Positions 23,021 through 37,311 of a DNA stretch of 64,000 bases are shown here, piece after piece (position 1 is the stretch's first letter; every line of letters starts with the position of its first letter). The stretch covers positions 96,805,501 through 96,869,500 of the forward strand of contig CM027383.1 in the NCBI GenBank assembly GCA_015680905.1, given 5' to 3'. This DNA comes from Coptis chinensis (lineage: Eukaryota; Streptophyta; Magnoliopsida; Ranunculales; Ranunculaceae). The translations under genes and the position numbers were made by a program. A model generated the notes under the pieces. It made no database searches. It worked only from the letters and a program-made list of their open reading frames with translations, and was not told the origin of the DNA.

Positions 23021-26000
23021 TTACAAGGGATCAAATGGTTCTGGAAGCAACTCAAACCTGTGATCAAACATAAACCCCTGATCAGACTTGTCGTCAAGCA
23101 GCCAATTTGTATTCTTTGAATCTTCCTTGAGGAGAATAGCGTCGTATCGTGAGCTTTCGTATATATCCAGTTCACTTAATTTAGCAGAAAAGCGACTAAA
23201 ATCTTCTGCAAACTCACCATCCAGAAACCTACTGGTACAGCTTCCATTCTCCAATATGTCGATGTTGCTGCTTGTTGGTGACCCTCCATTACTGCCGACT
23301 GGAGCTGGAACATCTGACACATGAGCAGATTGACCTTTTGCTGTTCCAAGGCGAATGCTCTGAGGGAAAAGAGTAGACCCTGGAGACGAACGAATGCTCC
23401 CAGAACCATGTCGGATATCCTAATTAATGCAAAACCAAATCAATTAAATAAGTAAGCACGAATGGAAATTGATTAGACTGAACCATGGTATATTTGCTCC
23501 TAACAGAAATATGATGCAAAAGAAAAATGGGAAAGTGAAGAAATTCTCCCCACAAATTTACATCATGTTCACCTGCATACGAACCATGCACCAGAGTACA
23601 CATTGGAAGAATTTAACGTACCATATGCCTGAGAGCCATATCGAGTGACTTCTTTGAGATTGTCCTTCCAAATCCACTACTTTCTGTGGCTGTTGCAGAC
23701 TTTGCAGGCCTCCTTGATGCTGGATCTATGACTGGTGGCGTTCTTTGACTTTCCACTGCATTAATACTATTCCCATTGCTATGCAATCGACCCTTTCCAG
23801 GGGGATCAGGAAGTCTTCCTCTCGTCACTATCGGGGAAGATGACAGTCTTCGTGGTGGATTTGTAAGCCCTGGTTCTGAGTTTCCCCGACCAGAGACGGC
23901 AGCACTAGGGCGTGATCTGCCAGCAGAAACTGGCCGGTCGGGCATTGTGGTCCTTAGGTTCGGAGGGGTATCGAGTGGAAAATCAGGTGGCACAATGGGT
24001 TGTGGTGAAGGGCGGGATCGTGGCCCCGGAGAGCTTCCCCTAGATGCTGGTGCTGAATTCCGTCCATTCGCGATAACTCGTCCATTGGAAGCTGAGTAAC
24101 CAGTGAGTGGTTGTGAACCTGGTGCTGTATTCCTACGAGTTGGAGTTGATGGTCGAGAATTTGACCGTGAAGCTGAGGAGTTCAAGTTTGCAGGGGGAGG
24201 CCTGGAAGTTGGAGTTGAGGGTCTTGGCTGGTTTTGGGGTGCACGTGATTTCTCACTGAAAGAGCTGCTAGGAGTTGGCCTGGATTTGACAGGAGTTGAC
24301 GGCCGTGATGTCCCACGAGAAGTTGGGGTGGAAGGTCTGGTAGAGCGGGAATTAGGGGTGGATGGTCTGCAAATTGATGTAACTGACCCTGAGCTTGTAT
24401 TTAGGATCGAGGAAGATCGGTTGGAATTAGAGGAATAGGTGTAGATAACACTAGGAATGGAAGAGCGTGTAACTGAAGTACTTCTAGTTGGTCGCGAGGG
24501 ATAGCTGTTCTCCAGTTGTGTCATAGAAAGCTGAAAAAGAGACCCAACATTAGACAATACGAGCATGTATTAATCTTGTAAGTTCTGTTCTGAAGCTTTC
24601 ATAGAACTAAATAATTATAACTCAAACCAGATGCAGTTTTACATGGATGACAAAATGCAAAGAGAGGAGTAGTAGTGTTGGACTACCCTTGAACTTTAAA
24701 AGGGCTTGTAACATGGTAGCGGGGATCTTCTTGGTCATTGCATAGCTCCTTGCTATGTAGTCTACTACTCGTAATAGTATAATTTTATCATGTTAATGAA
24801 CTAAAATTTAGTATTTTACCGATCAAATGGAAAAAAAAAACACATACAAGAAAAAATGCCACTTAGGTCTCATATGTTAGGTGTTGTGACTTTCAACACT
24901 GTCTATAAACTTATTAGGACAACTGAGTTACAATATTCTATAAGAGCAAGTGCAGAACTTGACCATTAGATGAATCAAAACCCAAATCTTCAGTCTTGTA
25001 GTCCAAGGTTTTACTATAGCAGTTAGAATAGCATGACCGTTTCATGTGCTGATTATCTAGTGGACCATTGACAAATCCGTTCTCAGTGTATCCACTAGGG
25101 CCTCAATAAATTGGAAATGTAGTATTAATCAAATTATTCTCTACAAAAGGTTGTAGTATCGGAAAGCATTCATAGGTTTGCAACTATGTCTGGAATCTGT
25201 TAAATGTACAATAGTAAGGACACTGTCCTGTCATACCCTGTTAATGTTAAACCAGGTGAACAGTTGTGACGGAAAAAAAATAAAAAAAAACAAGATATGA
25301 GGGGAATATAGAAAACCATACTCTTGAAGTCTTAGTATTAGAGACTGATCTAACAGAGGAGAGGTTTCGCGAAGGAGCTATGTTCTGTTGAGGTTCGCTC
25401 GTGTCTGATAATAGAGGAGTTCCCGGGGGAGTGAGAAGCCTATTCACACAATCAGAGAAAAAAAAAAAAAATAAGTCCACTTAGCTGTGAGTATTGGTTC
25501 GAGCTCAAACTCCTACAGAAGAGTACAATACAGTACTATGCCACACCTACATCTTCAAAGAATTTGCATGCAATAATTAAAACAAGTGAAATTTAGGCCT
25601 TGCCCTTTTCATCTGAGGTGAGATAAGTTTTTGAATAATGCAGAGTGCACTCAATATTGTGGAAAGCAAAATTTGCAATATAGGGAACTTTGCTTACACT
25701 ATTTATATATGATGATTAAATGGATATAAATAAATAAAACGCTAGCCCCTTATCAAGTCAGCTTCAGAAGTCAGAACCATGGGATGATAACATTTTCCTT
25801 ACACTGCATTTACTGTTTATATTAACATAATGAGCCCTTTGAGAAAACAATGATGAATTTTAAGGCAAGTGAAAAGAAAAGAAAAATGATTATACCAATC
25901 ATAGTCATTCTTTCCTCCGTCATCAACAGAGGTCAATAGATCGTCCATTCCAGTCCTGGCTAATTTAAGCGATCCAACAGAAACTCTGGGCAACTTCATT

Positions 26001-26219
26001 GAAACTGCACTAGGGAATTATGATTATGTTAAAGAATTATTATGAAAATGTTGCACTAGGGAAATGAGATCTGTTACCTTCTGATTCATCAGAAGAGGCC
26101 AGTGAGAGGGTTGGGCGATTGCGAGAGAAGAGATCCAAGTTCTCATCACGGCACCCAACAACCAAACTTCGACCTCTGCGTTGGTTATACTGCTGAGATC
26201 CCGATGAGATGCGGTTCAT
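23021..26219 (-). CDS. Basic Ser/Pro/Arg-rich protein (At2g40070-like family)
   Basis: Five exons (26078-26219, 25896-26004, 25322-25439, 23622-24530, 23021-23419) splice in frame to 558 residues. Exons 2 and 3 together make DYDWLLTPPGTPL, the signature near the N-terminus of this plant family. The large fourth exon is low-complexity and basic, with repeated RPSTPTSR-type units (SRPSTPTRR, TRPSTPTSRG), then GRTISKKSLDMALRHM. The last exon is acidic and ordered-looking (SRFSAKLSELDIYESSRYD). Related Arabidopsis basic proline-rich proteins have been reported to bind microtubules; that role is an inference here. The start is the ATG of MNRISSGSQ; an upstream in-frame extension would need a non-ATG codon. 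No broken frame is seen. Confidence 0.85.
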
Positions 26220-26383
26220 AATGCCCAACCACAACACTACTACTACTAGTTGAAAAACTCCGGGGTTGTGGAAGAGTGGAGTGGAATGTGTGGATGGATA
26301 GATAGATTGATAAATGAATGAATGGATCTGTCTTTGTATTTGGAGGGAGAGAGTGACTCCACTTTTTAACTTACTTTAAAGTA

Positions 26384-26395
26384 GATATATATATA
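26384..26395 (-). promoter_or_regulatory. Candidate TATA box of the Ser/Pro-rich protein gene
   Basis: CTATATATATAT on the minus strand lies about 165 bases upstream of the start codon. It is the only strong TATA-like run in the proximal region, but it could also be a plain TA microsatellite. Confidence 0.4.
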
Positions 26396-27262
26396 GTGTA
26401 GTAGTAATGTGGACAGGTAATAGCAAGCATGTCTTTAGTATTAAGGTGTTCTTCCAGAGTTCCAGCCGCATTTTCCTACATAGTATTTACCCATAGTAGT
26501 GCTGTAAAGAAATCAAAGTCGGTGATCTGGGGATGGGGGTAAGGGGAACACCCACGACCGATGACAATTATTAACACATGGTTTGCAAAACAATCAAAAT
26601 GTTCTCCATCACATATACAATTACATCTTTTAATCTTGACAATCATACTTCACCAAAAGAAAGACAATCATAGGTTAAAAATTAATAATTGAATCATTGC
26701 TCTGATATACTTCAAATCTCAGTAACACCTAACTCTATAACAAAATTGAAATTTAATAAAAATATAAAATATAAGTGTACTTGCAACTAAACTATCAAGA
26801 TTTTTTACTCTTCTTCATCAATGTCCAACTGTCGGACCTTCTAAACGGGTTGTAGCTTTTCAGCATTCTACATAGGATAATAAAAAAACTAATCTAATAA
26901 ATGAGTAGGACTCTGGCTTCACATGAAAAATTACAGAGACATTATCTATATCTACTGCACACCTCAGTGAATCCAAACATGTCAGGGAAGAGTTCACAAC
27001 ATGAGCAGTAAACCTTTAGCAATTCGCAACCAAAAAAAAGAGAGTTAACAGAGATCATAACATTAACAAAGAACTGTATATCAACCGTCGTCTTGACATG
27101 TTTTACTAAATAACACATTCAACAGTTATCACCAATGAATTTCAGTAAAACCTTTCAAGTCAGATCAACCTGTTACATAAATAGAGACTGGTGAATTCTA
27201 GAGGTACACAAGAATGTAGGACTCCTGGAATAAAACTACATCTAAATGTCCTTGGAGTAGAC
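26396..27262. other. Intergenic between the Ser/Pro-rich gene promoter and the RPT3 3' end
   Basis: AT-rich with no supported ORF or repeat. The right part should hold the RPT3 3' UTR. Confidence 0.5.
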
Positions 27263-30377
<3,115 letters not shown>

Positions 30378-30452
30378 GATAGATTGTGTTTGCTGTGGAA
30401 GAAGATGCCCGACTTCTCTTTTTATAGACTCATCAACTCCGAATCCACATCC

Positions 30453-30490
30453 CAATTGGGCTCTCTGGTTGTGGGCTTAACTAGTCGGTT
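30453..30490 (-). promoter_or_regulatory. GCCCA (site II-like) elements upstream of RPT3
   Basis: Two GCCCA-containing motifs (AGCCCAATT and TTAAGCCCAC on the minus strand) lie 80-105 bases upstream of the RPT3 start codon. GCCCA or TGGGCY site II elements, bound by TCP factors, are common in promoters of plant proteasome and ribosomal genes. Both motifs recur unchanged at 39579-39605 in the second copy of the duplication. Confidence 0.4.
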
Positions 30491-30574
30491 CTGGAGTTTC
30501 TCTCAAGTAATGTTTTTTTTTGGCCCTATATTTTGCCCACCTCAACAACACTATTTTTTTTTTTTTTTTTTTTT

Positions 30575-31820
30575 CTTTCGATTTTATGAATATTAACACA
30601 TAGCTTGTCTCCCTTAGACCAACTTTAAATCAAAACATCTATTAGTTGAAGTTTAAATTTTCAAATGTTGTTATTATATTTTTTCGATTGAAATTTTATT
30701 TTGTTATTAGAGTATTGTTAGTTATATTGTTTTGAGTTAAATGTTGGAATAGACAATAATTACTCAAAACATTTAAGTAATTATTGTTTTGGGTGCCAAT
30801 ATAAATTTTAATGCGGGGTATTTGTGCTATGCCTCCGTCCAACACTCTTGTAACTTTTTTTTTTGTTTTTTGTTTTTTTTGTTTTTGTTTTTTTTGTAAA
30901 CAACACTATTTTTTTTCCCCTTCGATTGTATGAATATTAACACATAGCTTGTCTCTCTTAGACCAACTTTAAATCAAAACATCTATTAGTTGAAGTTTAA
31001 ACTTTCAAATGTTGTTATTATATTTTTTCGATTGAAATTTTATTTTGTTATTAGAGTATTGTTAGTTATGTTGTTTTGAGTTAAATGTTGAAATAGACAA
31101 TAATTACTCAAAACATTTAAGTAATTATGGTAAAAGATTCTAGCAGTTGATAGGCATGGAGAGACTATCCGAGTAATATTATTATTGTATTGCTCCGATG
31201 AGAAGGTTTGTGGGTTTTCATTATTATGTATTTATTTATTTTTCTCTAATGAGTTATGTTAATTGTTTGTGTTGTCAACTTTTCAGATATCAAATCTTTT
31301 ACCAATTGCGTTATTGGTTTCAAATGTATTCATTTATAACCTGCTCTGTTTGTTGCTCCAAGGGGATTTGGCTTTGGGGTCCCCCACTTCTAGCAGTTGA
31401 TAGGCATGGAGAGACTATCCGAGTAATACTATTGTATTGCTCCGATGAGAAGGTTTGTATTGTCAACTTTTCAGATATCAAATCTTTTACCAATTGCGTT
31501 ATTGGTTTCAAATGTGTTCATTTATAACAAAGTAATTTTTTTGTTCTTAGCATTTTAAAGCTAGTGTACTATTATAGATGTTATGTTGGTGGGAATGTGA
31601 TGCATTTTTTTTTGCCCTATAAGCACTTGCCCACCTCAACAACACTATTTATTTTTATTTTGTTTTTTGTTTTTTTATTGTATAGACATCAACTTTAAAT
31701 CAAGACATCTATTAGTTAGTTGAAGTTTAGACTTTCAAATGTTATTATATTTTTCGATTGAAATTTGATTTTGTTATTAGAGCATTGTTAGTTGTAGTGT
31801 TTTGAGTTAAATGTTGGAAT
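30575..31820 (+). repeat. Tandem internal modules of the duplication unit, copy 1
   Basis: A 200-base module (ATGAATATTAACACATAGCT... ATTACTCAAAACATTTAAGT) occurs at about 30585-30785 and 30930-31125, with a partial third version at 31680-31820. Between the last two lies a second module starting AGCAGTTGATAGGCATGGAG (31142 and 31391), followed each time by a TTTCAG acceptor-like site and ATATCAAATCTTTTACCAAT. The set recurs in copy 2 (39700-40990). No protein family is recognised. Confidence 0.65.
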
Positions 31821-32040
31821 ATACATATTGACAACTAATGCACTTGCAATGTATAATTTGTTAACCATTTAGTATAACTTACAATGCAATTAAACATATA
31901 AAGGACATCGTTTTTTAAGTCATGGGTTGTTTCTAACGTGAAAAGGGTGTTGTTAACCCATGGGTTGTTTTTAGTGAAAGCACGTTAAAAACAAACAAAG
32001 TTTTGTCCTTTAAACTTTAAATTATTGTTGTCATTTAGAT

Positions 32041-32079
32041 TAAAAACATATAACATACAAAGTTATGTTATATGTTTTT
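32041..32079. repeat. Perfect short hairpin
   Basis: AAAAACATATAACATA pairs perfectly with TATGTTATATGTTTTT over 16 bases around a 6-base loop. The copy 2 version (41197-41236) has one extra A in the left arm and one extra T in the right arm, so the stem stays perfect. Confidence 0.7.
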
Positions 32080-33477
32080 GGGTTATAATATGAATATGCA
32101 TGAATATAATTATTGTTTTGGGTGCCAATATAAATTTTAATGCGAAATAGGGTACCATGTATTGCATCATAGGGTATTTGTGCTATGTGTCCAACACTCT
32201 AGTAACTTTGCAATTGGTAACGTTTTAAAAGTTCTTTGCTGTTTTATGAAGTGATTTAAGTTCTTGTTATTGTCACATTTTCAAAATCAATTACTGTTTA
32301 AATTAAATAACCATTTAAATAAAATATAATTATCTTATACTATAACTATAGCAAGCCGGGCAAAGTGGCTAGTAAAATATAGAATGAGTGTTACCTAAAG
32401 TGTGCATTTTGGACCGTGGTTGAACCCAAAAAGTATTGAAGAGAACAACTCGGTGAACGTTTGGTTTTATCAACCGTAAACAACTCGACAAAATAAAGTA
32501 TCAGCCCGGTTTCAAATGCATATATATATCGAAGATTTTATACCACCCATTTCTAAACCCTAATTCTTTCTTTTATCGAGAGAGAAAACAAATGAATATT
32601 AACCCTAATTTAAAGCAGACATAGATTTTGATTATTCGCTTTCTAGATTGCTTGCTTGGTGGGTCTTGAAGGGAAAACATTTTAAAGAAGATCTTGCTAG
32701 TGGTTCACCGTTAAAGGGAAAGGAATTCAAAGCAGACGAAGATCTTCAATTCACCCATTAGAGAAAGTTTCATAATGTCTTTCTCCTTTATGTCTTTTTA
32801 TCCAAACGATTTCTAAGGCTAGCTATCCGCCTTCTTGCTTTCACTTACCAGACTGACTTAATTAGAACATCTTTAATAGTGACATCAAATCATGTCAAAA
32901 CACCAAATTCCTGAAAATTTGGTTAAAAACCATCTTTAGTGGAGACACCAAATTATTTCAACATTAAAAAATCAGCAAATCAAACACCAAACCGGTCACC
33001 ATTTGGTGTTTGGTCTGGCGCTTAACCAAATGTACGACGTTGTTTTTTAACTGGGTGGGCTTTGGGCTCATTTATGGGCTTCATTGCACTGTTTCATATC
33101 ATAAAACAGCGTGGGCTGCTTAAAGTTTAGGCCCATGCGCAGTTTACTAAAAGCAACGTGCTCTGACTAAAAAAAAAGGCCAAAAAACAAACAACCAAAA
33201 AACAACTAAATTTCTCATTCCTTAACTATAATTTTATACACTCTAATTTTATTTTTGCATGTACCTTAATTTAAAGTTGATAAGTTTTATTATTTCATTT
33301 CTTGACAAATAAACATCATTCTTTATTGATAATAATAATAACAGATTACAACTTGGGAATTTAAAAACACACACAAAATAAATAAACACACATTGAACAT
33401 AAAACATGGCACAGAAATATATACATGGAACACAAATACATATGAACGATAAATAAACCAAGTCCAAATGAATTCAA

Positions 33478-33726
33478 TCAATGCCGACCACACCTAGACC
33501 ACAAATGCTTGACCAAGTCAACTTTTAACCTATCATAAATAACTTGTGAATGAAGCCGATTAACGCCAGTTGCCCAACGAGACAGAACAAAGTGGCGTTC
33601 ATGTTCAACTGCCCCTTATTTACTTGGAGGTTCATAATCAAGAATATATCATGGAATATCAGTTTCACGTTCATCTTCCACAATCATATTGTATAAGATT
33701 ATACAAGCCCTCATCACAGTAGACAT
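33478..33726 (-). pseudogene. PIF/Harbinger-type transposase C-terminal remnant, copy 1
   Basis: Minus-strand translation gives MSTVMRACIILYNMIVEDER, then, after a stop, HERHFVLSRWATGVNRLHS and a C-terminal VDLVKHLWSRCGRH. This pattern (RACIILHNMIVEDER followed by HxxLQxDLVEHLW) is the C-terminal end of plant Harbinger nuclease-type transposases. Two stop codons interrupt it, the first TGA at DIP-stop. A terminal-repeat-like GAACATCTTTAATAGTGAC preceded by TTA lies at 32865. Confidence 0.65.
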
Positions 33727-33917
33727 GGTCTCCAAATTTTTCACCATCTTTCAGAGAAAGAGCATGAAACGAATTTTTCTGCGTCTCGATGCCTCGTGCT
33801 TCCTGTCTATTTGATATGTCACGTATAATAATACTTGTGACTATGTTCTCAACAACAGGGGTCTCCTGCTCATCACTGTGTTCTTGTTGATGTGCTCTAG
33901 GCACAGCCCCTTCAACA

Positions 33918-34992
33918 TTAGACCCACGAACTACTAGTGTTGTAGTTGGTACTAGCTATCTCGGCTACTATCACATTGTTCTCTATAATCTGCTCTTGAG
34001 CATGTGCTTCAGTCAGAACCACTGCATTTGCATGCTCTTGTTCGGCTGGGATATGTGTATGAGGCACTCTCACTTCCTCATTATGAACCTCAACCTGTGT
34101 AATAAGAATCTCAGCTAAATTGCTAGTTTCCCCAGTTTCTGTTACCCGCCTACTTGTAAGATGATCTTTGCGTACCCAAGTCTGAGTTTGGGCTTCTGCA
34201 ACCTTATTATTCTTTTTGTAAGTTTTCTTTGTAGTCTTAGGCGCTTGCGGCATGGTAACAGGGCAATTAGATTCAGAGTGTCCAAATATACTACAACTTG
34301 GGATCCAAGGGTATTCTACCTTGACATCAGGAAAAATGCCTTCACCCAGCTTAACGGGTATAGTTGTAGGCAATTCTGAGTCTACAACAACCACAATACA
34401 TACCCTAGCAAAAGAAATCCTTTCTTTCTTAGCTGTGAGTTTGTCTAAGCACAAGGGTTTCCCCAAATAGCTAGCAACATATCCCAAATCTTTCCTGGAC
34501 CACAATTGTATAGGTAAATCTAAGTGTGGCCAGATAGGAATGGTGGTGAATTTTTGGCGCTGAATATCAATATCAACCGACCATTTCCTTAACACAAAGA
34601 TTTTACCGGCAATAAAGTAAGGCCCTGCTTCTAGAATCTTGGATCTGTCTTCATCTTCAGAGAATTTGAAGTAGAACAATTCCTTATCCGCAATTATTTC
34701 ATATGCTGCTTTAGTCTTCCAAAGTCTACTCAAGGTTGCTTTCACGTATGTACTGACTCCAATCTGATACCCCTTGTTGAATCACATCAGGGGGGATTTC
34801 TAGTACACCATCCACTAGTGTAGGGAAATACTGTTCAAGATTGGTATCATAAGAAGTATCATTACTACCAAACAGATTTCTCCATGTTCGATGAGGTTGA
34901 ACAGAAGGCCCTAAAAGTGAGGTAACAGTTTGTTGAGCTTGATCTGTAGAAGAGATGATCACCTCACCATCCGTTTGCGAGTTCAACTCCAT
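33918..34992 (-). pseudogene. LINE ORF1-like (DUF4283 plus zinc-knuckle) remnant, copy 1
   Basis: Two overlapping minus-strand frames, MELNSQTDGEV (34726-34992) and VKATLSRLWKTKAAYEI (33918-34745), make up one DUF4283-type nucleic-acid-binding domain broken by a frameshift near 34740. Recognisable pieces are RLWKTKAAYEI, FYFKFSEDEDRSKILE, GPYFIAGKIFVLRKW, IPIWPHLDLPIQLWS and a zinc knuckle PSCSIFGHSESNC whose second Cys is Phe. In plants this layout is ORF1 of L1-type LINEs. No reverse transcriptase follows; instead the frame runs into the Harbinger remnant. A decayed mobile-element gene, not a host gene. Confidence 0.7.
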
Positions 34993-35438
34993 CTCGGTGA
35001 GCCCGATCCAGCCGTTGTCGAGTCAACGGCAAAACACGCCGGCCATAGCCTGTCAAACTTACCTGAATAGGCAAGTTATCTTCAGAGAATAGAGTTCCCT
35101 CCAAAATAACCTTTAAATGGTTAAAAACCAAGTAAAAGTTGATAGTACCCTTATCCTAAAATCGCTCTCTAGGTATTTTGAGTTTAAGTAGATTTAGAAT
35201 TCTAGGTTTCTTGGTTATCAAGTTTGGCTCATCTAGGTATTTTAGTGTTTCATTAATTCAATTATTCAATCCAACAAATTATCACTTATCTAACACCTAA
35301 TATTATCTTAAACTTCTTATTCCTCTAAACTCTTCAATCTCTTTTCGTTCTTTTATCCTAGGAAAAATTTCCATATCAAATCTAAACCATTGTTCCCCGT
35401 TAGGTAAGAAGTCTATAACATTATTCTACAATACTTAC

Positions 35439-36212
35439 ATGCCAACAAGAAGTGTCCTGTATTTTGCGGAAAAAAAAATGTTGGACGGGATCATCTCTTT
35501 CCTTGAAAGAATTCATATCAAGGAACCAAAAAAGCCACCAAGAAAGCCCGAACCCGACGTGATTAGCTCTCTGCCTCAACCAATCATAAGCCACATAGCC
35601 TCCTTTCTTCCAACGGAAGAAGCAATAAGAAGCACCATTCTTTCTACAAGTTGGAGAAACGTATGCTCATCGCTTTCTAATTTGGAATTCAATCAAGCTT
35701 ATTTTAAGAAGAAGAAATTAGATAGTGAGGTTTTTAGCCGTTTTGTCTCTCACACACTTCGTAGCCATGATGGGTCAGATGTACACAAGTTCACACTCGA
35801 AGCTTACTTTGAAACCCTACCCGAACCTATGTTAGTCAATGAGTGGATCTCTTTTGCTGTACAACACAATGTTAAAGAAATCTATATTTCATTACATACA
35901 ATGACACCCGTAACTCTTCCGTGTTGCCTCTTTACATCTCCAACCATTACACTACTGGATTTGTTCGATTTCCGACTTAAGTTGCCTTCAGTTATTCATC
36001 TTTCCAACCTCCAACATTTGCAAATTGAGAGCTTATATTTTTGTAATGAGATGAGTTTGATCAATTTATTTTCCAATTTAAGTTGTCCATTAGTCAATTC
36101 ATGCTGCGTGGTGTCTTGCCCTCCGTATATTCCTGATTTGATTCCGAAATCGGGCTGGAATCTTAGGAGCTTCAGTATAGCTAATACGGTTACAGATTTT
36201 GATCGCATATAA
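35439..36212 (+). pseudogene. F-box/LRR gene, copy 1, 3'-truncated
   Basis: The frame matches residues 1-255 of the intact gene at 44585 and keeps the whole F-box (SSLPQPIISHIASFLPTEEA, then STSWRNVCSSL). At 36204 the match stops in mid-codon and two foreign residues and a stop follow, so the LRR and FBD-like C-terminal half is missing. Most of the visible differences from the intact copy change an amino acid (A/V, Y/D, E/K, D/N, V/F, D/N), as expected for a relaxed copy. A truncated F-box protein could still bind SKP1 if expressed, but there is no direct sign of function. Confidence 0.85.
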
Positions 36213-36265
36213 ACAAGTTGTATGTATGTTTAGTAATATGAATTGGGGGGGAGGGAATTTTTCAG

Positions 36266-37311
36266 GTTGTTCATCCAGCACCTGGCAATGCTAATGGCAC
36301 ACTTGTAAATGGAATTCTTCACCACTGCGCTCTTCCAAATATATTAAGCAATTCTATACTTTCTGACCTCGATGATGATTCTGACGCTGAGCTCACTGGC
36401 TCTCATGATGATCGGAGTTCCTCTATGGAGATTGGTTCTAGCATACGACCTGGAATTGTACATAGATTGGACAAAGGAACTAGCGGGTTACTTGTTGTTG
36501 CAAAGGTGAGCATTGGTACTTTGCTATTAAGCTGCTGCTTTGCTAATTAATGTAAGATTGGAAGGTTATATTCACATATATCTGTGGGGCTGTGTCCATT
36601 ATGTATTCACCCTAAAGGCATTTTTGTAGCTTCATAACATGGTACCAAAGTAATCCGACTTGTGAAGTCATCATTGACTCTTCACTTCTAGCAATCCTCC
36701 TCCTTGATCAGTTTCCTATCTCAACCTCTTCCACAATACTGGTTCCTTTTGTTTATGTTATCTCTGTTCTCTATCTCCCCCATATTTTTAAATGTAATTC
36801 CTTAAGATAATCCGGATGTTTTTTTACTTGGCAAAAGAATACAGAAGAGTTTCAGTAGTGCTTTGGTTTATATAGATGTATATGAACTTTGGTAAGAATA
36901 TGATTCTAAGAATCATCTTATCTATTGCAGGACGAGTATTCTCATGCCCATCTATCTGAACAGTTCAAGCAGCATACCATTCATAGAGTGTACATAAGTC
37001 TTACTTCGGGAGTTCCCACCACCCTTTCTGGACGTGTTGAGGTCCCAATAGGTCGTGATATCAACAATCGGATTCGTATGGCTGCTATACCTTGCCCTAG
37101 TGTCTCTAGACAGGTTCGCCATGCTGCTAGTAGGTCATTTTCCTTTCCTGCTTTAACTCTCTGGTTTTCCTAAACATCAGTCAAGTCTTCTCCTTTTCAG
37201 TATTTCACATATAGTACATTTTCTCTTTTTATGTTGAAGTGGTTTTGAAATTGAACTAGGTACAAGGTGATTGAAGTACTTGCAGGTGGTGGTTCTGCAT
37301 TGGTTGAGTGG
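36266..37311 (+). pseudogene. Captured fragment of a chloroplast-type RNA pseudouridine synthase gene
   Basis: Three exon pieces (36266-36505, 36931-37133, 37260-37311) with intact introns read [20 protein letters not shown], then [19 protein letters not shown] with the catalytic Asp of RluD-type synthases, GRVEVPIGRDINNRIRMA, and RYKVIEVLAGGGSALVEW. The third exon then stops abruptly in mid-domain, just before the expected RLETGRTHQIR segment. Both the 5' exons and the 3' part are absent. Because introns are kept, it was copied from genomic DNA and not from mRNA. It most resembles plant RNA pseudouridine synthase 2. It cannot make an enzyme. Confidence 0.85.

Larger units (their letters stand above)
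30453..36204. repeat. Large direct duplication, copy 1 (about 5.75 kb)
   Basis: From AATTGGGCTCTC at 30453 to ATTTTGATC at 36204 the sequence matches 39579-45350 base for base, apart from scattered substitutions and small indels. The unit contains an AT-rich repeat region, a Harbinger-type transposase remnant, a LINE ORF1-like remnant, and the start of an F-box gene. Copy 1 is joined on the left to the RPT3 leader and on the right, in mid-codon, to a pseudouridine synthase fragment. Confidence 0.9.

Noticed and set aside
23776-24438. Plus-strand open frames of 107 and 111 codons across the Ser/Pro-rich gene
   Set aside because: They are shadows of the GC-rich coding exon on the opposite strand; they have no domain and no splice partners.
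32330-32372. Possible Helitron 3' end (GCAAGCCGGGCAAAGTGGCTAG) inside the large duplication
   Set aside because: The hairpin is weak and no TC-type 5' end could be matched to it, so an element cannot be bounded.
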